Assembly (NCBI GenBank): GCA_041905795.1
Contig: JAYRKL010000020.1
Location: forward strand, 1-64,000
From: SHVO01 sp041905795
GTDB lineage: Bacteria > Pseudomonadota > Alphaproteobacteria > Rhodospirillales > Rhodospirillaceae
DNA: 64,000 nucleotides
Direction: 5' to 3'
The position numbers and the translations under genes are program-made. Positions 16,274 to 25,314 of this stretch are shown here, piece after piece (positions within the stretch are counted from its first letter, which is position 1; each line of letters starts with the position of its first letter). The notes beneath the pieces are model-generated. The model searched no databases, was not told the DNA's origin, and worked only from the letters and a program-made list of their open reading frames with translations.

Positions 16274-17633
16274 AACGCTTCCCGCCGTTTTGCTTATTTT
16301 CAGTCTCGGCGGCGCACTTGCTGTCGAAGGGCTGGCCGCCGAGGCGCCGGACGCGGCGCAGCTCAAGGCCCTTGAACGCACCCTGGAAGAAACCACCGCG
16401 GCGCGCGACAAGACGCGCGGCGAAAGCGTCGGCCTCGCGCGCGACATCGATGCCATCCGCGCCGACCTGATCCAGACCGCCAGGGAGATCCAGGATCAGG
16501 AACGCTCGCTCACCATCATGGAAAACCGGATCCGCGACCTGGAGCGCGACGGCGCGCGCATGAGCGCTACCCTGGTCCAGCGCGATGCGCAGATGACACA
16601 AGTGCTGCTGGCGCTGGAACGCCTGGCCTTGCGCCCGACCGATGCGCTGTCGCTGTCGCCGTTGGCGCCCGCCGACGCCGTGCGCACCGCGATCCTGCTG
16701 CGCGCCGCGCTGCCGCACATCAAGCAGTCGGAGGCGTCGCTGCAAAAGGAATTGGCCGGCCTTTATGCCTTGCGCGCCGATGTGCAGCAGCAGAAGGACG
16801 CCGCGGCATCGGCGGCGGCGACGCTGCTCTCCAAGCGCGCGAAGCTCGAGGCCTTGGAGCGCGAGAAGGGTGCGCGCCAAGTGCAGCTCGCGAGTCGCAG
16901 CGAGGAACTCGACGCCCGCGTCGCCAAGATGGCCCGGGACGCACAGGACCTGCGCGATCTTTTCGCCAGGCTCGCGGAAGAAAAGGCCGCGCGGGACAAA
17001 GCCGCGGCCGCGGAGAAGGCCGCCCGGGACAAGGCCGAGGCGGCGGCGAAGGCCGCGGAAGCCGAGAGGGCGGCGAAAGCCAAACCCCCCGAGACCGGAT
17101 CCCCGGCGCCGCCAGCCGCAGGACCGCCAGCCTCCAGACCGCCCGCTTCAGGACCATATGACGTTGCTGTAACCCGGTCCTTCGCCAAGGCGCGCGGCAC
17201 CATGCCGTTCCCGGCCTCGGGCACCCTGTCCACGCGCTACGGCGAGGCGGCGGGAAGCGCCGAAGACCCCTCCTCACGGGCCAAAGGCATCACCATCACC
17301 ACCCGCGGGGGCGCCCAGGTTGTGGCGCCGTTTGACGGCGTCGTCGCCTTCGCCGGACCGTTCCGCGGTTATGGGCAGCTATTGATCATCGAACATAGCG
17401 AGGGATATCATACTTTGCTGGCTGGAATGGGCCGTATCGATGCGGTTGTCGGCGCCCGCGTGCTGGCCGGCGAACCGGTCGGCGTCATGGAAAACGCGCC
17501 TGCTTCGACCGGCGACAAGACTGATGTGTCAAAGCCGGGCGCGCCGGCGCTCTATGTCGAGCTGCGGCGCGACGGCCAACCGATCAACCCCCTTCCCTGG
17601 TTAGCCTCGGCCGCGGGAAAGAACAGCGGCTAA
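16260..17633 (+). CDS. EnvC-like murein hydrolase activator (degenerate LytM/M23)
   Basis: Periplasmic coiled-coil protein with a C-terminal LytM-like domain. The GTG at 16260 opens a 457-residue product with a signal peptide (LPAVLLIFSLGGALAVEGLAAEA), a coiled coil at about 30-275, a Pro-rich linker and a LytM region from about 315. Catalytic M23 enzymes have HxxxD and HxH zinc ligands; here the equivalent positions read SRAKGITI and YVELRR, so zinc binding looks lost. This is the hallmark of EnvC-type activators of cell-division amidases. It overlaps gpmI and precedes the CtpA-like protease gene. Confidence 0.87.
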   Translation: MPARRTLPAVLLIFSLGGALAVEGLAAEAPDAAQLKALERTLEETTAARDKTRGESVGLARDIDAIRADLIQTAREIQDQERSLTIMENRIRDLERDGARMSATLVQRDAQMTQVLLALERLALRPTDALSLSPLAPADAVRTAILLRAALPHIKQSEASLQKELAGLYALRADVQQQKDAAASAAATLLSKRAKLEALEREKGARQVQLASRSEELDARVAKMARDAQDLRDLFARLAEEKAARDKAAAAEKAARDKAEAAAKAAEAERAAKAKPPETGSPAPPAAGPPASRPPASGPYDVAVTRSFAKARGTMPFPASGTLSTRYGEAAGSAEDPSSRAKGITITTRGGAQVVAPFDGVVAFAGPFRGYGQLLIIEHSEGYHTLLAGMGRIDAVVGARVLAGEPVGVMENAPASTGDKTDVSKPGAPALYVELRRDGQPINPLPWLASAAGKNSG

Positions 17634-17668
17634 CGCGACCTCTATTTTTCTGGAACGGTGTCACTGCC

Positions 17669-19090
17669 ATGCGTCTGAAACTTCTCGTTAGCGCCGTCGC
17701 GCTTTCCACGGCGTTCCTTGTCCCCGCCGGCCACGCCGCGGACATCAAGATCGCGCCCAAGGGCGGCGCCAAGTTCTCGGACGACACCTACAAGTACCTC
17801 GAGCTGTTCGGCGACGTGTTCGAACGCGTGCGCAAAGACTACGTCGAGGACGTGTCCGACCAGCAGCTCCTGGAGAACGCCATCAACGGCATGCTCACCG
17901 GCCTCGATCCGCATTCGGGCTACATGCCGGCCAAGAACTTCCAGGACATGCAGGAGCAGACCAAGGGCGAGTTCGGCGGCCTCGGCATCGAGGTCGTCAT
18001 GGATAACGGCTTCGTCAAGGTGGTCTCGCCCATCGACGACACCCCGGCGTCGCGCGCCGGCATCCAGTCCGGCGACTATATCGTCGCCATCGACGGCAAG
18101 TCCGCCGGCGGCCTGACCCTCAACGAAGCGGTCGACAAGATGCGCGGCCCCGTCAACAGCGCGATCACCGTCACCATCCGCCGCATCGGCCAGGATCCGT
18201 TCGACGTCAAGATGAACCGCGCGGTCGTGAAGGTGCGGACCGTGAAGGCCGAAGCCCAGAACGACGTGGCCTATATCCGCATCGCCCAATTCACCGAGCA
18301 GACCCAGCCCGGCCTCGACAAGGCGATGAAGGACATGAAGGAGAAGATCGGCGACAAGCTCAAGGGCTATGTCATCGACCTGCGCAACAATCCGGGCGGC
18401 CTGCTCGACCAGGCGGTGTCGGTGGCCGACACCTTCCTCGACCGCGGCGAGATCGTCTCCACGCGCACGCGTCACAGCGAGGAAACCCAGCGCTTCAACG
18501 CCAAGGCCGGCGATCAGGCCGACGGCAAACCCATTGTCGTGCTGATCAACGACGGCTCCGCGTCGGCGTCGGAAATCGTCGCCGGCGCGCTGCAGGACCA
18601 CGGCCGCGCCATCCTGCTCGGCACCAAGAGTTTCGGCAAAGGCTCGGTGCAGACCATCATCCCGCTGGCGCGCGGCGAAAGCGCCATGCGCCTGACCACC
18701 GCGCGCTACTACACGCCGAGCGGCCGTTCGATCCAGGCGCTCGGCATCGAGCCGGACATCGAGGTGCAGCAGGCCAAAGTGGAGAAAATCGCCAGCGCCG
18801 CGACCAATATCCGCCGCGCCGAAGCCGACCTCAAAGGCGCGCTCAAGAACGACACCGTCAAGGACAAGGCACCGGAGTCCAAGGCGGATCCCAAGGCCGC
18901 GCCCGGCCCCACCTCCCAGGCGCCCGGCGCACCGGGGGCTCCGTCCGCCGCCAGCAAGAGCGCTGCCGGCGAACAGACCGCGGCCGAGCAGCCGCCCGAA
19001 GACTACCAGCTGACCCGCGCCCTCGACCTCTTGCGCGGCATCGCGCTCTATCAACGGGCGTCGGCCGGCGGTACCACCGCCGTCAAATAA
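17669..19090 (+). CDS. C-terminal processing protease (S41, CtpA-like)
   Basis: Secreted serine protease that trims proteins from their C-termini. The 473-residue protein has a signal peptide (LVSAVALSTAFLVPAGHA), a PDZ domain at about 95-180 (EFGGLGIEVV to SGDYIVAIDGKS) and the S41 core. The catalytic Ser lies in GSASASE near residue 299 and the general-base Lys is K324 in FGKGSVQ. A Pro/Ala-rich tail follows from about 400. In other Proteobacteria CtpA-type proteases process cell-wall hydrolases and lipoproteins, which fits the EnvC-like neighbour. A strong terminator follows. Confidence 0.93.
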   Translation: MRLKLLVSAVALSTAFLVPAGHAADIKIAPKGGAKFSDDTYKYLELFGDVFERVRKDYVEDVSDQQLLENAINGMLTGLDPHSGYMPAKNFQDMQEQTKGEFGGLGIEVVMDNGFVKVVSPIDDTPASRAGIQSGDYIVAIDGKSAGGLTLNEAVDKMRGPVNSAITVTIRRIGQDPFDVKMNRAVVKVRTVKAEAQNDVAYIRIAQFTEQTQPGLDKAMKDMKEKIGDKLKGYVIDLRNNPGGLLDQAVSVADTFLDRGEIVSTRTRHSEETQRFNAKAGDQADGKPIVVLINDGSASASEIVAGALQDHGRAILLGTKSFGKGSVQTIIPLARGESAMRLTTARYYTPSGRSIQALGIEPDIEVQQAKVEKIASAATNIRRAEADLKGALKNDTVKDKAPESKADPKAAPGPTSQAPGAPGAPSAASKSAAGEQTAAEQPPEDYQLTRALDLLRGIALYQRASAGGTTAVK

Positions 19091-19115
19091 AGCCGGCTCC
19101 GGCTTGCCGGTCACG

Positions 19116-19152
19116 AAGGCCTGTTTCCTGCGGGAAACAGGCCTTTTTGTTT
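19116..19152 (+). terminator. Rho-independent terminator after the ctpA-like gene
   Basis: An 11-bp perfect stem (GGCCTGTTTCC / GGAAACAGGCC) with a 4-nt loop is followed by TTTTTGTTT. It lies 26 bp past the protease stop codon and ends the gpmI-envC-ctpA unit. Confidence 0.93.
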
Positions 19153-19253
19153 GGTTTCGCCCGCGCCCGGCCGCGGCGCTTAACAGCGTGTTAAGGGTGC
19201 GGCTCTTACCTTAGGCTCGTATTATAGTGTGCGAGCCTCACCGGAGCTCAGCC

Positions 19254-20933
19254 GTGCTGAATTTCCTCAAACGCGACCAGGCGAAAGACCCCTTCGGCGG
19301 CGACGATATGTACGAAGGTGAATCGCGCTTCGCCGGCAAGGGCCCGAAGATCGCGCTCGCCGCCAGTGTCGTGCTGTTCCTGGTGCTGGCCGGCGGCATC
19401 GCCGCCATCGTCATGACCGGCAAGACCACGCCGCCGCCGGTGATGGGCAGCTTTGCCGACATCGAGGTCGTGGATGAACCGGCCACGGCCACGGCCGCCG
19501 CGCCGGAAGCGGCGCCCGTACCCGGCGCGCCGGCGCCCAAGGCCGCCGACGCGACCGCCGCCACCGACCGCTCCATCGAACGCCGCCCCTGGTTGGCCGT
19601 ACCCGCGACCAGCACGGAAAAACGCCCGGGCGTGAATGAACCGGCCGCGAAGGCCCCCGAAACCAAGGCCGCCGCCAAGGCGCCCGAGACCAAAGCGCCT
19701 GAGACCAAGGCTCCCGAAGCCAAAGCACCCGAGGCCAAGGCGCCGGAAACCAAGACCGCCTTGATGACTCCACCGGCACCAGCGAAAGCGCCGGAGGCCA
19801 AAACCGAAACCAAAGCCCCCGAAACCAAGGCTCCTGAGACCAAGGCTCCCGAGGCCAAGGCCCCCGAAGCCAAAGCGCCGGCGCCGGCCAAGACCGCCGA
19901 AGCGCCCAAGGAACCCGCGGCCAAAGAAGCGGCAACCCCCGCTGCAAACGACCTGTCGCCGTTCGGCCCCGCCCCCGGCGCGCCCGGTTTGTTCAACACC
20001 CCCGCCGGCGCCGACGCCGGTCCGGCGGTGGCCGGCGGACGCCCGCGCCTGGTGGACCCGACCAATCCGCCTATCGACAAGACCGCCATCGCGGCACCGC
20101 CGCCGCGTTTCGCCAATATCGCAGCCCCCCGCAAGGACACCGCGCCGCCCGCGAAAGCCGCGCCGAACACCGCCAAGGTCGCGGTGGTGATCGACGGTTT
20201 GGGCTTGAACCAATCCGCCACCGACGCCGCCATCGCCAAGCTGCCGGCGGCCGTGACCCTCGCCTTCAGTCCCTATACCCGCAACCTCAAGAAGTGGACC
20301 GAGAAGGCCAAGGCCGGCGGCCACGAAGTGCTGATTCAACTGCCCATGGAGAGCAAGGAGTTCCCGGCCGAGGACCCCGGCCCCCTCGGCCTTCTGACCA
20401 GCATCGAAGCCAAGGAAAACGCCCAGCGCCTGGACGCGATCCTCAAGGATGCCGGCGACGCCATTGGGGTGCTCGATGCCGAGGGCAGCAAATTCCGCGA
20501 GTCCGAACCGCATATCAGCGCCGTCTTCGCCAAGCTCAAGGAAAAGAATCTGTTCTACGTGCAGGGCGAACCGGGCGTGCGCCTCGGTGAAGCCAATGTG
20601 CCGGTGGCCGTGGCCGACGTGGTGCTGGATGAGCGCCCGTTCCGCGCCGCCGTCGACGCGCGCCTCGACTATGCCGAACGCCTCGCCAAGTACCAAGGCA
20701 GCGCCGTCGCCGCCGTGGGCGCGAAGCCGGTGAGTTTCGAACGCCTGGTTCTGTGGCTGGAACAGGCCCAGAAGAAAGGCGTGCAGCTTGCCCCGATCTC
20801 GGAAGTGCTGATCCGCTCGGAAGCCGCCAACGCGCCGGCGCCGGCAGCCCCCGCGAAGGGCAAAGCGCCCGAACGCGAAGCGCCGCCCGCCAAGGGCAAG
20901 GCCGCCCCCGCCAAGGCCAAGACCGCGCATTAG
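19254..20933 (+). CDS. Divergent polysaccharide deacetylase family protein
   Basis: The GTG at 19254, with GGAG eight bases upstream, starts a 559-residue protein. It has a short cytoplasmic head, one membrane anchor (about 36-58, ALAASVVLFLVLAGGIAAIV), a long low-complexity linker of KAPE(T/A) repeats (about 120-230) and a C-terminal catalytic-like domain from about 310 (VAVVIDGLGLNQS, LPAAVTLAFSPYTRNL, GHEVLIQLPME). This matches the divergent polysaccharide deacetylase family, usually encoded between ctpA and rppH. The substrate is unknown; a cell-envelope glycan is plausible. Its TAG stop lies in the edge of a palindromic repeat. Confidence 0.88.
   Translation: MLNFLKRDQAKDPFGGDDMYEGESRFAGKGPKIALAASVVLFLVLAGGIAAIVMTGKTTPPPVMGSFADIEVVDEPATATAAAPEAAPVPGAPAPKAADATAATDRSIERRPWLAVPATSTEKRPGVNEPAAKAPETKAAAKAPETKAPETKAPEAKAPEAKAPETKTALMTPPAPAKAPEAKTETKAPETKAPETKAPEAKAPEAKAPAPAKTAEAPKEPAAKEAATPAANDLSPFGPAPGAPGLFNTPAGADAGPAVAGGRPRLVDPTNPPIDKTAIAAPPPRFANIAAPRKDTAPPAKAAPNTAKVAVVIDGLGLNQSATDAAIAKLPAAVTLAFSPYTRNLKKWTEKAKAGGHEVLIQLPMESKEFPAEDPGPLGLLTSIEAKENAQRLDAILKDAGDAIGVLDAEGSKFRESEPHISAVFAKLKEKNLFYVQGEPGVRLGEANVPVAVADVVLDERPFRAAVDARLDYAERLAKYQGSAVAAVGAKPVSFERLVLWLEQAQKKGVQLAPISEVLIRSEAANAPAPAAPAKGKAPEREAPPAKGKAAPAKAKTAH
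19646..19926. repeat. Low-complexity KAPE(T/A) coding repeat
   Basis: About 280 bp made largely of 15-bp units encoding KAPET or KAPEA, with synonymous variation between units. It forms the periplasmic linker of the deacetylase-like protein and is probably prone to slippage or recombination. Confidence 0.9.
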
Positions 20934-20983
20934 AGCATTTTCCGATGAAGTGGATGCCGGTTCATCGCAGAAAATGCGACCAA
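20931..20983. repeat. Double-stem intergenic palindrome, type B (copy B1)
   Basis: Outer arms GCATTTTC (20935-20942) and GAAAATGC (20970-20977), inner arms CGATGAA (20943-20949) and TTCATCG (20961-20967), core GTGGATGCCGG. The TAG at its left edge is the stop codon of the preceding gene. Confidence 0.92.
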
Positions 20984-20995
20984 ACCAAAAAGATG

Positions 20996-21034
20996 AGAGC
21001 ATGATCGCGATTCAACATGACTCGATCATGCTCT
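20996..21034. repeat. Perfect 12-bp inverted repeat (copy D1)
   Basis: AGAGCATGATCG (20996-21007) and CGATCATGCTCT (21023-21034) flank a 15-nt loop. It carries the AGAGCAT edge of the other elements but lacks the GTGG/CCGG core. It ends 3 bp before the rppH ATG, leaving no room for an ordinary Shine-Dalgarno sequence outside the hairpin. Confidence 0.9.
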
Positions 21035-21037
21035 AAA

Positions 21038-21547
21038 ATGCCGTCAAAGCCTGACCGTCCCAAACCTTATCGAAAGGGTGTCGGCATCGTCCTGGTCGAC
21101 GCCAAGGGCCGTGTATTCGTCGGCCAGCGCCGCGACACCAAGGACGCCTGGCAGATGCCCCAGGGCGGCATCGACAAGGGCGAGACACCGCGCCAGGCCG
21201 CGCTGCGTGAACTCAAGGAAGAGACCGGCACCGACAAGGCGCGCATCATCGGCGTGACCAGGGCCTGGCTGCGGTACGACCTGCCCGCCGGCCTTCAGGC
21301 CAAGGTCTGGAAAGGCAAATACCGCGGCCAGGAGCAGAAGTGGTTCCTGATGCGCTTCACCGGCCGTGACGATGACATCGACCTCGCCGCCCATACCCCG
21401 GAGTTCGACACCTGGAAATGGCTGCCCTTCCGGCAGCTGCCGCGGGTGATCGTGGGTTTCAAGCGGGAGATCTATAAACAGGTGGTGGCGTATTTCGGCG
21501 ACAAGGTGGCGTCACTGGCGCCGCCGAACAAAAAACGCCGCGGTTAG
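21038..21547 (+). CDS. rppH: RNA pyrophosphohydrolase (Nudix)
   Basis: Removes pyrophosphate from the 5' end of triphosphorylated RNA, starting mRNA decay; orthologues also hydrolyse dinucleoside polyphosphates. The ATG at 21038 gives 169 residues. The Nudix box is complete at 43-65 (GGIDKGETPRQAALRELKEE, then TG), and WQMPQGG and the C-terminal WKWLPFRQLP / FKREIYKQV are typical of RppH. An in-frame ATG at 21017 lies inside the repeat and is unlikely. No Shine-Dalgarno sequence is visible. The stop TAG is the edge of repeat C1. Confidence 0.95.
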   Translation: MPSKPDRPKPYRKGVGIVLVDAKGRVFVGQRRDTKDAWQMPQGGIDKGETPRQAALRELKEETGTDKARIIGVTRAWLRYDLPAGLQAKVWKGKYRGQEQKWFLMRFTGRDDDIDLAAHTPEFDTWKWLPFRQLPRVIVGFKREIYKQVVAYFGDKVASLAPPNKKRRG

Positions 21548-21608
21548 ACTCTGTTTGGTCGCATGTTGAACGGCCGAACCGGATTCCACTTCGGCCTAAC
21601 ATGCTCTA
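21545..21608. repeat. Double-stem intergenic palindrome, type C (copy C1)
   Basis: Outer arms GCATGTT (21561-21567) and AACATGC (21598-21604), inner arms GGCCGAA (21572-21578) and TTCGGCC (21590-21596), core CCGGATTCCAC. It is flanked by TAGACTCTGTTT on the left and CTCTAG on the right. Its two edges supply the stop codons of both convergent neighbours, rppH and the ferritin-like gene. Confidence 0.93.
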
Positions 21609-22430
21609 GGCCGCCGCAAGAACGGCGCGGTACTTTTCACCGCGCCGCCTGATGACAAACCACAGCGCCAAGGTCAGCAGCCTGGCCACCCACCCATCGG
21701 GGGAAAATCCGGCAGCCTGGGCGAACATATGCCCGGCGCGGCGCACATGGCGCTCCTGGTAGAACCCGAAGCTGCGGGCGCCGTATTCGTTGGTGGAGAA
21801 CACCCGGTCGTAGGGGCCGCTCAAAGCGTTGCCGGCATGATAGGCCGAGGCGATCTCATCGTCCGAGGTCTCGCGGAAACGGGTCACCGCCACCATCAGG
21901 CGCTGCCAGCGCTCTCGCAGCGAGCCGCTGAAATAGCGCTGCATATGGCCGTAGAACAGGCGGTAGTGGCGGAATTCGTCGGCGGCGATGTTCTTGCAGA
22001 TCTGCTTGAGCACCGGCTCGTCCACGGCGTCGCGGATGGCGGAATAGAACGAACTGGTGCCGGTCTCGACCACGCAGCGGGCGCAGAGTTCCGCGCCTAG
22101 GGAGCCGCGGATCGATTCGGTGGCATCCACCGGGATTTTGTACATGGCCAGGAATTGGCCGAAGCTCCGGTCCAGGCTGAAGGAGGGGTCGGCCAGTTCC
22201 GCCCAGCGGCCCAGGGCGAGGCCGTGCTGCTCCTCTTCCGCCGCCCAGCCGTCGACGGCGGCGCAGAATTCAGGGTCGTCGCGAAAGACGCTGCACAGGT
22301 AGCGGCCATAGTCGGCGCCGTTGCGCTCGACCATGGCGGCGGTCTTGATGACCTTGATGACGTCGGGCGAGGTTTTGGCCGCGTCGAAGCGCACCCAATC
22401 GATATCGTCCAATGTCCAATGCCGTTGCAT
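21606..22430 (-). CDS. Ferritin-like di-iron domain protein
   Basis: A 274-residue protein beginning MQRHWTLDDIDWVRFD at the ATG at 22430, with GAGG just upstream. Two EExxH-type helices are visible, AEEEQHG near residue 82 and ADEFRHY near residue 168, plus a Glu in VETGTSSFY near 140. This is the arrangement of ferritin-like, desaturase-like di-iron proteins. The C-terminus has a hydrophobic stretch (WVARLLTLALWFVIRRR) suggesting membrane attachment. No specific function is recognised; an oxygenase, desaturase or hydroxylase role is possible. It lies between rppH and the atp operon without obvious functional linkage. Confidence 0.8.
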   Translation of the reverse strand: MQRHWTLDDIDWVRFDAAKTSPDVIKVIKTAAMVERNGADYGRYLCSVFRDDPEFCAAVDGWAAEEEQHGLALGRWAELADPSFSLDRSFGQFLAMYKIPVDATESIRGSLGAELCARCVVETGTSSFYSAIRDAVDEPVLKQICKNIAADEFRHYRLFYGHMQRYFSGSLRERWQRLMVAVTRFRETSDDEIASAYHAGNALSGPYDRVFSTNEYGARSFGFYQERHVRRAGHMFAQAAGFSPDGWVARLLTLALWFVIRRRGEKYRAVLAAA

Positions 22431-22436
22431 GCCGCC

Positions 22437-22454
22437 TCTAGAGCATTTTCCGAA
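22437..22454. repeat. Half copy of a type B palindrome
   Basis: TCTAGAGCATTTTCCGA matches the left edge and outer arm of copy B1, but no right half follows. It lies immediately upstream of the ferritin-like gene start. It looks like a decayed or truncated element. Confidence 0.6.
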
Positions 22455-22556
22455 CGCGGGCCGTGACAAAACGGTCGGCACCCTCAAAGTCCTGCGGAGG
22501 GTTCCAAGTCATCGGAAAGTATAGCGAAATCACCCGGCGCGCCCAAGCCGGGGTGA

Positions 22557-22883
22557 TTAATGCGCCGCCCCGGTCTGGATCTCGAGCATGCGGCGGTTGT
22601 AGGTGGCCTGAGACAGGTCGCTTTCCGCCGCCGCGGCGTCCACCAAGACCGTACAGCTGGTGGGGGTTACTTCGACAAAGCCGCCCGAGACAAAGAACCG
22701 CTGCACGACCGCGCCACCCTTGTAGACGTCGACGAAGCCCGGCCTGAGGGTCGAGAGCGTCGGCGCATGCAGAGGCAGCACGCCGAATTCACCTTCGGAC
22801 CCCGGCACAAGCACCATCTCCACCTGCTCCGAGAGCAGGAGGCTTTCCGGGGACACCAGTTCGAGCTTCAGCATGTCGGGCAT
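22557..22883 (-). CDS. atpC: ATP synthase F1 epsilon subunit (short form)
   Basis: Central-stalk subunit linking gamma to the c-ring. The 108-residue protein contains the whole N-terminal beta-sandwich (LELVSPESLLL, MVLVPGSEGEFGVLPLHAP, VSGGFVEVTPTSCTVL). The C-terminal helical hairpin, which makes up the last 45-50 residues of a typical 135-140-residue epsilon, is reduced to about 20 residues. Autoinhibition by the C-terminal domain is therefore unlikely. It is the last gene of atpHAGDC, separated from atpD by 73 bp holding a palindromic repeat. Confidence 0.95.
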   Translation of the reverse strand: MPDMLKLELVSPESLLLSEQVEMVLVPGSEGEFGVLPLHAPTLSTLRPGFVDVYKGGAVVQRFFVSGGFVEVTPTSCTVLVDAAAAESDLSQATYNRRMLEIQTGAAH

Positions 22884-22914
22884 CTATTGAGTCCTCGGCT
22901 TTGCTTTTATTCTT

Positions 22915-22956
22915 GCGGCAGAACCTGATCGGAAAACCGGTTCCCACTTTTCCGGG

Positions 22957-22965
<9 letters not shown>
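22915..22965. repeat. Palindrome type A between atpD and atpC (copy A3)
   Basis: Outer arms GCGGCAGAACC (22915-22925) and GGTTATGCCGC (22955-22965) pair at 10 of 11 positions; inner arms GGAAAA and TTTTCC surround CCGGTTCCCAC. The right outer arm includes the atpD stop and the preceding Ala codons, so the element reaches into the coding sequence. It would form an intercistronic mRNA hairpin. Confidence 0.8.
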
Positions 22966-24378
<1,413 letters not shown>

Positions 24379-24417
24379 GGTCTCTTCTCCTTAAATTCGT
24401 TACCGGCCTTCGACCGG

Positions 24418-25296
24418 CTACAGCGCTTCCGCGCCGGAAATGATTTCGATGAGTTCTTTGGTGATCTGCGCCTGGCGCGAACGGTTGTACTTCAGGGTCA
24501 GCGCATTGATCATGTCGCCGGCGTTGCGGGTCGCCGAATCCATCGCCGTCATCTGCGCGCCGTAGAACGACGCGGCGTTCTCCAGCATCGCCTTGAACAT
24601 CTGGATGGCGAGGTTGCGCGGCAGAAGGCTGGTCAGGATTTCCTGGTCCGAAGGCTCATAGTCATAGACCGTCGCGGCATCGGCGCCCGGTTCCGCGGCC
24701 GGGACCGGGAACGGGATGATCTGCTGGCGGGTGACGATCTGGGTCATGGCCGACTTGAAGCGGGCGTAGACCATGGTGGCGACGTCGAATTCGCCGGCGT
24801 CGAACATCTCGGAGACTTTCGCGGCGATGGCTTCCGCCTCGCCGAACTTCACGGTCTTGCCGCCGAAGTCGGTCACGGTGTCGATGATCAGGTTGTTGAA
24901 ATCGCGCTTCAGGTTGTCGCGCGCCTTGCGGCCGACGCACAGCACCTTGACCGTCTTGCCCTGGGCCAGCAGTTCCTGGATCAGGCCGCGGGCCGACCGG
25001 GCGATGTTGGAATTGAAGCCGCCGCACAGGCCGCGGTTGGCGGTCATGGCGACCACCAGATGCACCTGATCCTTGCCGGTTCCCGCCAGCATCGGCGAGG
25101 CATCGGCACGGCCTTGGGCGGCGCCGGCCAAATTCCCTAGCATACGCGCCATGCGTTCCGCATAAGGCCGCGCGGCTTCAGCGGCTTCCTGCGCGCGGCG
25201 CAGCTTCGCCGCCGCCACCATTTTCATGGCGGAGGTGATCTTCTTGGTCGACTGGGTCGACGTGATCCGGACCCGGAGGTCCTTTAGGCTCGGCAT
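24418..25296 (-). CDS. atpG: ATP synthase F1 gamma subunit
   Basis: Rotating central shaft of F1. The 292-residue protein has the typical N-terminal (MPSLKDLRVRITSTQSTKKI) and C-terminal (ITKELIEIISGAEAL) coiled-coil helices with a central globular part (TANRGLCGGFNSNIAR). It lies 18 bp after atpA and 39 bp before atpD on the same strand. Confidence 0.98.
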   Translation of the reverse strand: MPSLKDLRVRITSTQSTKKITSAMKMVAAAKLRRAQEAAEAARPYAERMARMLGNLAGAAQGRADASPMLAGTGKDQVHLVVAMTANRGLCGGFNSNIARSARGLIQELLAQGKTVKVLCVGRKARDNLKRDFNNLIIDTVTDFGGKTVKFGEAEAIAAKVSEMFDAGEFDVATMVYARFKSAMTQIVTRQQIIPFPVPAAEPGADAATVYDYEPSDQEILTSLLPRNLAIQMFKAMLENAASFYGAQMTAMDSATRNAGDMINALTLKYNRSRQAQITKELIEIISGAEAL

Positions 25297-25314
25297 GACG
25301 CCCTACTGAAGTTC

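Noticed and set aside
16260..17633. Active M23 endopeptidase
   Set aside because: The HxxxD and HxH zinc motifs are missing, so an EnvC-like activator is preferred.
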